This document shows, one piece after another, positions 11,250-24,400 of a stretch of 64,000 nucleotides of DNA; within the stretch, counting starts at the first letter, position 1, and the number at the start of each line of letters is the position of its first letter. A program made the translations under genes and the position numbers. The notes below the pieces were generated by a model. That model made no database searches. It was not told where the DNA came from and saw only the letters and a program-made list of their open reading frames with translations. Source of the DNA: Corbicula japonica (lineage: Eukaryota > Mollusca > Bivalvia > Venerida > Cyrenidae). The stretch is from the NCBI GenBank assembly GCA_038501625.1, contig JAZAYU010000061.1, positions 1,042,303 to 1,106,302 on the forward strand, written 5' to 3'.

Positions 11250-12060
11250 CTATACCTATCAGGCATATTCTTTTCAAACTTGCACAGATGATCAAGCAGG
11301 ATGTGTAGGTGATTGTAAAGAAGATTTTATCCTGTGATTATTTATACCAGAGTTATGGCCCTTAATTAATTTTAGTAGTAAACATTTTTGGCATCAACTC
11401 CTCATTCACTATTTGGCTGATTTCTTTTTTAACTTGCACAGATGGTCAGACATGATGTGTAGATGGTCATAAAGAAATTTGTTCTGCAACTATTTTCACC
11501 AGTTATGCCCTTTTTATACTCTGCCCTGTAGTGTTAGGGGGATAAAATGGTGTTTGTACGTTCATCCATCTGTCCCTGCATGCGTGTGTGCATGCTTGTG
11601 TAAAGATTTTGTCTATGCTCAATAACTTCTCTATTCCTGGAAGGAATTTCATTAAACTTTAGGCAATTGTTCAACCCATCAAGATGATATGCAGAACTTA
11701 TGTTCCAGCTTTGCTGGCTCAACTTTTAGGTCACCAGAAGTGTCAAAAGGTTTGAACCATGTATTTTGTGTCCACTATAACTTCTAAACCCCTTGAAGGA
11801 ATTTCATGAAACTGTTGTCAAGTGTTCACCCCATCAAGACGATGTGCTGAACCCATGTTCCAATCGTTGGCTCAAGGTCAAGGTCACCAGAGGTTTTTAA
11901 AGGTTAAAACCATATATTTCTTGTCTGCTCAAAAACTTCTAAACCCCTATGTAAGAACTATTTATTATGCATGCAATAAACCACAAGTAATCACTGAAAG
12001 ATGTATCAAATTATTCTCCCCTGAAACACTGACTTTAAAGTTTAATCCGAGCCACGAAAC
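11250..12060. repeat. Degenerate pearl-like tandem repeat pieces
   Basis: Phrases diagnostic of the larger arrays recur: AAACTTGCACAGATGATCAAGC, ACCAGAGTTATGGCCCTT, GAATTTCATGAAACT, TCAAGGTCACCAGA, and a head-like segment at 11515-11600 (CTCTGCCCTGTAGTG...CATCTGTCCCTGCATGCGTG). Spacing is irregular. Short ORFs here are by-products. Confidence 0.5.
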
Positions 12061-12404
12061 TTAACTAATATGACTGGTTATGCGAAACAGGCATTACGGT
12101 GCGTTGTAAGGCTATAATGAGACAAAAAATTGATACCAGACAAATGCTTTCTTTTTGCAATACTAAAATGTAAATAAAACAATCTAAACTCCCCTCAGAG
12201 GAGTTTGAATAATTTTTGGACATCTTAATACCAAGCATTTTGATCTTGACCAAACCAGTATTTAACCCTTTCTGCCATGGTTGGGAATAAATACAATACT
12301 TTTGGATTGGGAAGTGGCCGAACATCAGTCTCTATTATTAGGATGAAGTTCAAACTCTGAGGTTACATTGTCATTTTGCATACTAGTGTATGTTTCTCTT
12401 CTAG

Positions 12405-15400
12405 TTCCACAATCGACAATGGCAGAATCTAAACCGCTAGGGCTGGAAAAGCTTATATCAGAACATGGTAAGTGAATTTACAATCCTGTTTTCATAGACA
12501 TGTGAAATACTAAAATAAACATGTTACATTTGTGTATTATTTTTTTTGTTCAAATGACCAGCATTTTTAAAAACATGGCTCACTGTACTCAACACAACTC
12601 TGAGCAAACTATGTCATTGAAAATAAACTTGCTGTCTGAGTTTAGTTTATTTACAATTTTCAGGAACTGAACTGTGCATACTAATGACAAAGGCATATTT
12701 TAACAAATTTGAAGAAGACTGTGTAAGAGTTGGGCTAAACCATTTGAAGTTGGAAAGTTCATGGATAAATAGAAGCGCAATTTCAGACTTAAAGCAGGAC
12801 ATTTTTTAAAGTCGGAAACTTCTGGATGTTAACAAAAGTTATAGTACTTACATAATTATCTCCTAACTTAAAGTTACTCACTTAAAAATTTTGAGTTTGG
12901 CAAAGAAAGTTCAGAACTATTGAAAACTTTTTTTTTTTAATGGAATGTTATTGAATTTGCTGAATATAATGATATTTAATTTATCTATTTCAGAATATGA
13001 GATCCAGCAATATTTGAGGCTCATCGAGCAGGAAGAACAGATAATCAGCTGTAAGCTTGACTTTTTACTGACTTAATATGGCCTTATCCTGAAGATTGGG
13101 AGCTTGTTGGGTTTTTCAGTCTGGATCAGAAGTTGATGTAAGAATATAAACTGCAACGGTTTTCATGGTGCTTTTTCGGTGATAAGTACTGTGATAAAAC
13201 AATCCTTTCATATTTTTGATGTATGATTTTTGTGACTTTTACCTTTATGGTCATGTTTCATTTCTGTTAGATTTTGTGCTTTTTTGTTAATTGACAAAAA
13301 TGAAATTTACAGACAATATGTAGGGAAGTGTTTATTGATCTATATTGTCAATTTCAACAATAATGATTTCCCAACAACCTGAATACTAAAAAAACATAGG
13401 TGTTGCATTAAAAATGTCTTTCATTTACTTTTTGGCGGATTTCTTTCAAACTTGCATAGATAATTAGACACAAAATGTCAATAGTCGTAATGAAAACACT
13501 TTTCCCTGCAATATTTTTCAGCATTAGAAAAGGAGACTGAAAATGTCCAAGAAGAGAGAAAACGTTTGGAGTCAGAAATAAAACAGCTTGATGAGGAGAG
13601 CGACCGATGTGACAGACAATATAATCTAAACATGGAGAATCATCGCAGGTAACCTTTCACTACAGGTTGATGTTGGACTAAATACAACAGAAACCAGTTA
13701 TTTTAGAGATGTTGCACTTTGAAAGTGATGGCATTGATGGTTGAAGTCTGGCCACCACTTTTCTGAGGATCAAAACATATGAGAGTCACTCTTTGTATTA
13801 AATATAATTAAAACCATACCGAATAATTGTGTCTCAAAAATCATCACAGATTTGACCAGTGTTTTATCATGTGAGTATAATAATTATCAAAATAACCATA
13901 CCAATTTCAGATTATATTATTCCTCAATAGTTTTTATCCATAAAAATCATGTGGACCACTGCTTTCATTTTCTTGCTGGTTTATGCTTAAGACTATTATC
14001 CCACTGTTAGGTGATGTAGTGTGAGGTGGCAGGGTAAAGAGGAAGGTGTTGACCAAGTGGAAGATATATAGAATTTACATTTTAGTGATTATCTCTTTGA
14101 TGTTTTTGCTACAAACATTACAGGTTATGTCATAGATGAACATTTGGCCTTTGGATACTATGAGTTGCAACATACAAAGAAAAGTCATATGCATTCAAAT
14201 TGACCTGAGAATAGAGAATGTGAAATGTATGCATATCAGGAATCATCACACTAAAAAAACACAGCTTCTCAAAAGAGGCTGTACTGCAAACAGCTTTGAA
14301 GCTGTTGTCTCCAAAGTAGTTGTTCATACACATGCAGTTAATTTGTGTCTTCTCAGCTATAAACATTTTAGTAAGCATTGTGTGTTACTTGTGTTCTGAG
14401 CACTCCCTACAGCTTGCAGTTCGACATGTTTCTTATGACAGGAATTTGAAAACGCCAATCATACAGGGTTCGACATTAAGGCCCGACCGAACGACATTTA
14501 CTAGTTAATCGACGGTTCGGTCTTGTCACGTCATAGGCTAGCTGGACCGAGTGGTCGTGTTGCAAAATTGTCAAAATCCGCCAAAATATTCGGTTTAATT
14601 AAGTTTCAAAAGCAAAATTTCGGTCAATCTATGACAATATTTGCCCATTCAATTTCCTTTCAGTAACTGGGAACTTCGTCTTTACTATTTTTAAACAATC
14701 TTGACATGTGTTCAACTAAATCGCTTATGTATCCAGATCGAGGCTGTGTTGTCTAAAATAAAACATATAAAATGCCCGTATGTATACGTCATAGTCTATT
14801 TATTTCATAGAGAAACAATGAACAAATCGACAATGACGTGTCCATACGGGCATTTTCTAAGTCAAATCGAGGCATTGTTTCGCGGATTTTACGATGTCGT
14901 AATGATATTCATTATGGATACACTTCCTTGAGGTGTAATTCCAATAAAATATTTTATGGTATGGTGGTGCTTGTATGAGGACTAGGTCTCGGCTCGTGCA
15001 GTTAGTCCACTTGGTTTTTCAAAAAAAATTTCAAAGCAGTCTATTATGACAGCGCATTTCATGCCAAAGTTTTTCTAAATTCCATGGGCATTGTCTTTTG
15101 GAGTGTTTCTCTCAGTAGCCATTTGATTAACTTTTTGAGGCGTTGGTACAGGGCCGATATACATCCAGTGAAAATACGGGACACTGTTCGTTGCGTTGTC
15201 TCAAATTCATAGGCAAGAAAAACGTTGGATAAATTAAGCCTAAGTTTAATTAATGTCATTGTGAAAGCTTTGAATTTGCTCATGACCAGACAACTTGGTA
15301 AATAAGGTTGCATGAATTCAAACAGAATCATCAGTGTCGTGAACTTTGGTTTTCCTGTCAAGTGTTTGACTTTATCGTCATTGTCTTTGAAGAAGTCTGG

Positions 15401-18400
15401 TTCAAACCGAGACTGAACTACAGCTAAACGCTGGCGCAATTCATGGTTCTCAGGTCTCAGTAACTGTAGCTCTTCAGTCATAGCCACCATCAAATCATTG
15501 GTAATGTCAGTTTGACACGAAACACCTGTCTCCATGGGCTCCTCGAACATAGGAGCCAATTCAAAATGACTCTCGTTCTCCACCGATGAAGTCATTAAAA
15601 ACCTCTTCTGCTGACGGGCATATCTGTCATGTCCTGAGTGTGTCCTTTTTCTACCAGTACCAAGATTGACGGTTGGTGCCCAGTCAGGGTTGAGAGCATC
15701 ATACAGATCTGCCTTTTTTCCTGAAGAACAATAAAAAAAGTTAAAGCCAGGTTAGGATTTCATTTCTTGCAGAAATTTTTCTTCACCAAAATTTACTTTC
15801 TAATTACTTCTTGTCACTTCAATCATCATGATCGGGAGTGTTTAACAAAAATGTATCAAGAGCATTTATTTACTGAACAACAAATAGCGGAGACCCTAAT
15901 AGGACTGTGATAATGCCCTAGCTACATAGGTAAAATAATGCAAAGCTGATCTTTATTTACACAGGTCGCACATACATTTTGTAAGTTAGTAAAAAGGACA
16001 GAAGCTACCCAACATATCTGGGGCTAGTCTTCAGACTCGGAAGTCAGCCTGGTCTCACTATAAACTAAAATCAATCATTTAAAAGTTATAAAATCAAACC
16101 TACCGCTTATGAAATGTGCAGAGCAGACTCTGACATTGTCCAAGTTTTTGTTCTCGAAGTTCTGGCCAATGTTGGCAAGCCATAGACGACGCCGATCCCG
16201 ACAAAGATTCTCGTGTTTTTCTCTTTGATTGATTGTTATAGCTGGTAATCTGTAGAATTAAAGGTCATTTTCACGATCTTTCACGACCATTAAAATCTGT
16301 GTATACCGTCGCAAACTTCAAAATTACGGCATGGTTATTCCTATATTCATACATACTCGTGACAGTTCCTATATTCCATAAATAAATTGATGGAATCCCA
16401 AGTAATACGACATCGGACTGTTTCCGGTCTTGTTTTGTTATTAGTTCTGACAGACAACAGTAAAATGTAAAATACTAACGATCTTCTTAATTTTGGCCAT
16501 TGAAGGTCCACCTATTCATTTATACAATGCCCACCAAGCCCTTGAACATTTGTGGCATGGGGGACAAAGGGCCAGACGTCCAGACTGATGTGTAACTATA
16601 ACCTAGTAACTGTGTAACTCATACCTGACACTTTTTTTGAAGTTCAGTGTTGTTAACAATAAATCATGATTGACAGTTCAGAGTTGAATCTATTTTATAT
16701 AGTACTCACTGTTTCTAATTTTGGTAAGTTATTTTGTTTGTTCATGGTATATATGCATGTTTAACTTATATACATATATCAGTGCTGTGCCCTTACAACA
16801 AGCCAGTGTACATTTTCAGTGTTGTAGTACCGTTAACATGTTGGTCTAGTACATGATAGGTCAGGTCTAGTAGATTTTCAAAGTAACTGGACCACTGGTC
16901 TAGTTATTGAAAAAGTTAACGTCGAACCCTGTCATAAACCTTTTTTGCAGTTTAAAGAGAACAAATCATATACTGACAGAACAAATTGATGCCATGATGG
17001 GCAAACTAGAACGGCTTCAGCTTGAATATCAGGAAGAGAAGTAAGTATTTTTGTAAATGATGCATAATGAATATTTACCATTCATGAAAACCACAATTTA
17101 TTCAGAAAATTCAATGGTCAAGAAAAGAAATTATCTTTTGAAGTGTTGAATTGATAAATGATTATGTTCATCAGGGTATGAAAATGATGAAAAGGGAACT
17201 TTGAAAGCCATCAAACACAACAAATATTGCAGGCTCGGTTTGATTGAGCCTGTTCATGGACAGTAATGGAAATGCTAATTACTGCCCACGCCGCCTAGCC
17301 CCGGGGTTGAGAGCAACTCAATATTTACACCAATAAATAGTACAATTTAGACCATCCCAAAGGATGATGTGCATATGGCGGTGAATAGTGATGTTCCGAT
17401 TGTCGCCGATGATCGAGTAATCGTCGCCGAAGCTTTAAAGTCGGCGACATCGATTCTGACTACAGAGAATCGATTCTACTAATTAATTCTGCAATTTAAC
17501 AAAATTCGCTTTGAGGACAATTTTCTGATGTCTCCGACTGTTCAGCATGTGTTTTTTCCCGCCGTAAACGTCCTTGGGTTACTTTTAAAAAAAAAGGAAA
17601 TTAAAAAAGAAACACAATGAATGATCGGTCCATGAAAAGAATTAAAAAGTCCCGGAAACACATCTTCAAAGGAATGGGTATATTTTGGCTTTTTACATGA
17701 AACCTTGGTGTCAGGCTTAGCACCAGTGAAGAAAAACATTGAAACCTCAACACTGATACAGTGGAGATCCAATATAACGCGGTCTGTGGGGTCCATCCCA
17801 TCAAATCGCGTTATTATCGGATTTGCGATATTCGCGGGACATAGAACTTACGCTATGCTAGGTCCATACATGTATTACTCGTATCATTTTATCGTTATTT
17901 GAAATAAAATCCTTTGTTTCCATGTTGTTTTGTTATTATCTAACAGGTGCTATAAAATTATTACTTTGTGAAATTAACTCACAAAAGTTTATTCTGCGGG
18001 CGTTTGTCATATGCGGAACTCATGTATTTGTTTGACCTGAACGCTGTTTTGAAGGAAAACAATACGCGTGAAAACTTTGAACTTAAGTTTATATAAGAAC
18101 ATGGTAAAGCTACTCAAAATGTCAACAGGTTCTCAACACATGTCAAATGTAGGCATGAGCTTCTCAAATTAGAAGCCAATTAACAACATCAGACACCTTT
18201 GTAATTTTATCTGCAGTAGGTGCGATAAACAACCATTCAGTAACCATTTCACGTACGTGATTAGGTGCCCCAGTGTTTGTACAACAATTTATTACTTAAC
18301 AATTTTATGACAGTTTGATATTTTAATAAACGTAGGAAACAATCAACAGATCATAAAGGAACATTTCACAATTTTTTCAAAGTTTCTCAATACGTTAATG

Positions 18401-21400
18401 AACGAGCGTCATTGTCTTTATCGATTAACGCGGTATTTACGTTGTTACTTCCCTTTTTTTTCTTTCCAAATATACAAAAATGGCCGTTGATAGAATTTTA
18501 CTATATTTTATCATTTTTATGAATAAAAAACGGGGTCCAAGGGTCCGCCGCGTTATATTGGATTTCACGATAGAGCGGATCGCGATATAGCGGAGCTCCA
18601 CTGTATCTTTTAAGACCTATAGAAATAAAGAAACCCCACCTAGTTATAAACGATTTTGGGACATTTTTAAAAGTGCCATTATAGTTGATAAATATTATTC
18701 CAATTAAACCAATTCAAGATCTGCTAGAAATGCCTGAACAAAAAAATGAAGTGTCCTGCTTTACTTATTTGTTATTCATGGTGAGAAAATACTAAAAAAT
18801 AAAAAAGCAAAAAGCAATTGTGTCATTAAATTTTTAATCAAAAGCAATAAAAGCAGAAATATGATAAGTATTGAGAAAGGTTTTTTGTTACTTCCATTGT
18901 GGTAAACTATAAAAGTATGTTTAGATGTCTGATTCCGATTCTAATCGATTAATCGGATCGGACAGGTATCAGAATCGGACCGATTAATCGATTCCGCCTC
19001 AGCCGTCCAATTCTCATCACTAGCGGTGAACATATAACCATCAATGCGGTATTTTCAGATAAATACCATTTCATGTTCAGCGGCATATGGTCCCCAGATA
19101 AAAGAATGGGTTTGCCCTAAACGAGAAAACAATGGGCGGAACTAAACAGAATAGAATTTTGACATGGGATCTTAGAATATAAATCCTGCATATCACAGAC
19201 AACGCAAAGGCAGAATTTGAAAAGCAGGAAGTATATCCTTGTGGGTGATTGAACAATATCCAAATCTTTATTGGCTGGGAAATTGAAACCAGCCATCTCA
19301 AAACTAGCCGAAATATTCAAACAAAAGTAATTTTAGAAGTACTGCTAACATAGTACATAAGTATCATGCTCAACGACCTTCAAAGGACGTAATTGATAAC
19401 AGCACTGAGTTAATGTACGGGAAGACTTTTTACAGCCGCCACACGGCACAAACAACACTACAGTAATATTGAAAAAGATAAAAAGGGAACTTTGAAATGC
19501 ATTGAACACGACAAATATGAAAATATTGCAGGCTCGGTTTGATTGAACTTGTTCATGGATAGTAATGGAAATGCTTATTACTGCCCAATTCGCCTACCAT
19601 TTTCGTTTTCGTTTTACTAAACTTTGGAATTTAATACATAATCATACATTTATTGGTTTTTTATTTGGCATTATTTGACAGATTGCCATATATTCAGGAA
19701 ATCTTCAAAAAAAATTGATTTGGAATCTTACCTGTTATTTTTGTATCCAGGAAACAACATGCACAGCAGTTGGAGCATTATAACAGTATTTGGAAGGGCT
19801 ACCATAAAACTTACGAGTCCAGACCAAAGATAAAAGCACTAAGGGTATGTTTAAATGTTACAGATATTCACACATTAATTGAATTTGTGAAATGCATCAA
19901 CACAATTATGCTTTTCAAAGTTTTGCTTTTTTTTATCCAGTCAAGCTTGGTCAGATTGTGGTCAGATCAGTAAGAAAACCTGCCTGTATTGTATGATCTG
20001 ATCTTAATGACATGGTCAGAGATACTAAAGATTAAATGTAAATCCATTTCAGTAAGTAGCAAAGCATGTGGAATGGGATTGGGTAGTTGAGCCACTGAAA
20101 ATGATAACTTATATTTCATCTGCTGTCTAAGAAAAATGATTTATCTTGTGAAATACCAGAAACAACTGAAATATGGGTAATATCCAGTAACTATCAGAAT
20201 GTAAAAAATCTATGTCATGTCATTGATAAAAAACTTGCTGATAATTGGTCAACAGATATAAACTAAGGTAACACAACAAGTAACTGAACTGGAAATTCTA
20301 TCCTCCTAGGAAAAACATAATTTTAAATTTACTTGGCAAATACATGGTATTACCTTGTGCATCTGTCATGATACAGTTGCAGCAATATCTTCTGCATTGC
20401 TGCTGTTTAAAACATTCTTTCCATTAATGTATTATAATTATACAACATCTTAAGGATTCTTCTTATACAGTTGTAAAATTACTTTTTAAAAAGTTACATG
20501 ATTTTAATTATATCGAAGTTATTTTTGTGATTTTATGGGTAAAATCAGCCATTTCATTCCCAAAACTCAGACCTTGTGATAAGAGGTGGAAAAAAGAGGA
20601 ATTTACTTTTAATTGTAAATGGTTATTGATATTTGTTCAGTTGTAAGATAAAGATAGTGTGAAATGACACAATCAGTTATTTCTATAAATTAAGTTCTTT
20701 ATCTTTGTAGAAAGCTCAGCAAATGGTGGATGAAAACTGGAAGAAGAAAGAAGAGAAAGAAGCCTTTATTAAGCAGCTTGAAGAGAAAATACAGCAGTCA
20801 GAAGGTTATATTTTGAAGATATACTTCGTGCCATTATAAATAATTTTGAGAGTGTAAACTGGTGTTCCCAAATGGTCAGAAATGGTTTTATCATGTAAAG
20901 CCAGTTAAGAAAAGAAAACAAAAACTTACTAAAAACATGTCACATACAAATATTCTCTCATTTCTATTATGTATGCAAAAATGTCTTCAAATTACATGCA
21001 AACAACATAAAGGCATATTGCAACAAGAAGATGTCAAATGGATCACTATATGATACATACATTTGACACTAGTGTCAAACTAAGAAATGAAATCTCTAGA
21101 TCTTGTTTTCAGAGTTTTTTATGCCCCCGCCATGAAATGGCGACGGGCATTAAGAGTTGCTCCTGTCCGTCCGTCCGTCTGTCCGATATTCATGTGAACG
21201 CAACTCCTCCTATACTACTGGTGGGAATTTGATGAAACTTTAACACAATGCTTGACCTGATATGTAGTTGTGCATAAAGGTGGGGTTTTGCTCTTACATG
21301 TTCCGTTCAGAAGTTATGGCCCTTTGATACTTCCATTTACATTAGTTTTAATAGGAGTATATCATGAACGCAACTCCTCCTACACTACTGGTGGGAATTT

Positions 21401-24400
21401 AATGAAACTTTACCACAATGCTCAGGGATCAGCCTAGAGGGCGACACGGGCGACTTCTTCGCCCTCGAGCATCAAACTTCGCCTTAATTGCGCATCAAAG
21501 CGAAAATCAAGTCTTCGACATTTTCTGAAAATCGGCAGTAAAATGACCTTGAATCATCCCTTCATACCTGCTGTTTACCCCCTCTTCTCCTTACCAAACC
21601 GATTTCAATTATCCTTAATTGATAATTGATGAGTTTATCCTGTCATAAAACACTCTCACAGATAAGTGTCACTATCTTGGTGATTAACACCCCCAATTAG
21701 CAGCGCTTGATCGCCTCGGGCAGAAAACCTTTGACAGTTTGTCAAACATGACAGTGTATTGCAGGGGGAGTTAACAGGATCATATTAAATGTTATAACAG
21801 TCATTATGTTGTTACTAAAGTCAGAGGTTTGCCCTTCGCAAAACAAAAAAGCCAGAAGTACAGAAATGAATCATTAAAATCGTACAAAATCGGCAAAAAA
21901 TATAAGCTATTAAAGGGAACTAAATAAAGGGAGGTAATAAAAAAGAAACAGCATCAAGCCATTTAACAAAGGGACAAACTTACTTAAGTGGTGAAGTAAA
22001 AATTTCTTAAAATGTCAACAAAGCAATTGTCCAAAAGCAATTTTTTTATTTTTTCTTTATGAAGGCCAACCTAAGGCTAAAATATTTTCTAAATATGTTT
22101 TATATATTTTCATTTCATGACGGCAAAAATATACATGTAAGCGCAACTAAGTAAAGGGAGGTAATAAAAACCCAACAGCATCGAGTCATTTAACAAAGGG
22201 ACAAACTTACTGAAGTGTTGTGAAGTAATAATCTTTTAAAACATCAACAAAGCAATTGTTCTAAGGCATTCTTTTATTTTTTTTCTTTATGAAGGCCAAC
22301 CTAAAATATTTTCTTAATATGTTTTTTATATGTATTTAATGATGGCCCACAGCCCTTTGACTTAATATTACAATGTACATAGTTGTCGGTCATCCTGATG
22401 ACCGACATATTATAATGGACAAAACTTGAGCTTTCTACCTGAACACTGGTTAACAGTAATGTAAAGCAAAGATCACGTTACAGACGGAACGGATAATTGA
22501 GATAATTAGACTCTTACTCAGTCGTTATTTATGGATAGACTCTTACTCAGTCGTTATCTATGAAAACCTGGAGGCCTCTTATTGGCTGTTGAAGGACGTC
22601 ACATTTGGAGTTTGTACCTATTCTTAAATCCTCTCTTCAGCTTCTTATCGGCTAGGCTTATTTCTCATAAAGATATTTCCGACAACGAACAATAAACATA
22701 TACATGTACATGGATTTTGTCAAGTAAATGTACACTGTGTATGATAAACAAAAGATGTACAGCTTATAAATTTATTAAACCAAAGCAAAGAAAATGTTTA
22801 GGGAATACTGAATAGAGATTAGCTGCTTATTTTGCTGACCACGAATCTATGAACTTGTGCAGCATTTTGTGAAACTCGGGGATCAGAGGTATCACGGGGA
22901 ATGTTTTAAATGGTTTAGCTAGCTCGACATGGATACACCCGTCGGTACTTTCTTGATAATTTTGCTTCACTGTTATCTTGCATTTTGCCACTTATCAACT
23001 GGTTTCAAAAGTTTTATAAGGTTTTGAATGTAAAAATTATCTTCGGAACACCAGAACACACAGTTTTTCAGAAATCTGAAATAGGGTAATGAAACTGAAA
23101 ATAATACACTACAAGTTAAAGCTTTACTTAGTTGTAAATTGGTTTTGAATCAACAAAAAATCTTTGGAACATGCGAACACACATACTTTTGCAGAAGTAT
23201 CATATCGGGTGATGAAACCGTCAAGAATAGACATTACAAAATTTTGCTTTCCAAAAAGCTAGTCGGCCTTTAGCATAACCCTTTTAACAATCAAAGACGG
23301 CGCTGTAGTGCATACTTCTTGTGAATTTGAAATCAATGCGTTAGGTTGTTATTCGAAGTCATTAGACATACTTAGTGAATACCAACAATCTAACGATATT
23401 GTTCTAGATCAGAAAGAACAATTTTATCATACATGTAAGTCCCTGACAGACTGTTCACGCTTTTCTCTCCCACTCTATGACTGTGAAAAACTTTGTTTTT
23501 TAACATATTCTGTAGCTTTTGATATATATTTACAGCTTGATAATCGTTGCTTTCTAACACTTTCTGACACAATAATATTGTTTGACAAACTTTTACATTT
23601 TGGTTTACTTCCAAGTAAATTATTAACTTGTTCGAAAACAGGGTTAGATTTATAACAAGCTTAAATACATCCCATTCGAAAGAGGAAATACCTATAAGTA
23701 AACTTACATTTTGTATGGCATCCAATAAAAGTGGCTTAAAAATCAAACTTTTCTGCCGTCTTGTTAAAAGGTTGTGCTAATGACCGACTAGCTTTTTGGA
23801 AAGCTAAAACTTGTAATGCTATAGTTCAGCAACTTCAAAAAAGTTGATGAATAGGCTGAGTAGTTGTCCGCTAAATGCAAAAAGATAGAAGTAATGCTGA
23901 TTATATGTTACATATGCTACTAATCAGAAATTCATTTGCTCACAAAGAAAATGTGAACAAATTGACGTTCATGATTTTTTATGCCACTTATAAAGTCTCC
24001 CAGAAGTCTCCCTATTTTCTGCTCACTTCTCCCTAATTCTCCATCAGGGAGAAGTCACTTCTCCCTAAAATTTTGTTCTAGGCCGATCCCTGAATGCTTG
24101 GCCTGATATGTTGTTGTGCATAAAGGTGGGGTTTTGCTCTTACATGTTCCGTTCAGAAGTTATGGCCCTTTGATAATTCCATTTACATTAGTTTTAATAG
24201 GAATATATCTTGTGAACGCAACTCCTCCTACACCTCTGCTGGGAATTTGATGAAACTTTAACACAATGCTTGACCTGATATGTAGTTGTGCATAAAGGTG
24301 GGGTTTTGCTCTTACATGTTCCGTTCAGAAGTTATGGCCCTTTGATACTTCCATTTACATTAGTTTTAATAGGAATATATCTTGTTTCTTATATTTTGTG

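Noticed and set aside
14136..14931. Short open frames around 14136-14508 and 14701-14931
   Set aside because: They lie in an intron and in the left part of the THAP element, with no domain; overlapping frames are open on both strands.
23308..23746. Open frames of 115 (+) and 118 (-) codons overlapping each other
   Set aside because: They sit inside the CAGGGATC element, have no recognisable domain, and both strands are open over the same AT-rich stretch, which is what chance gives here.
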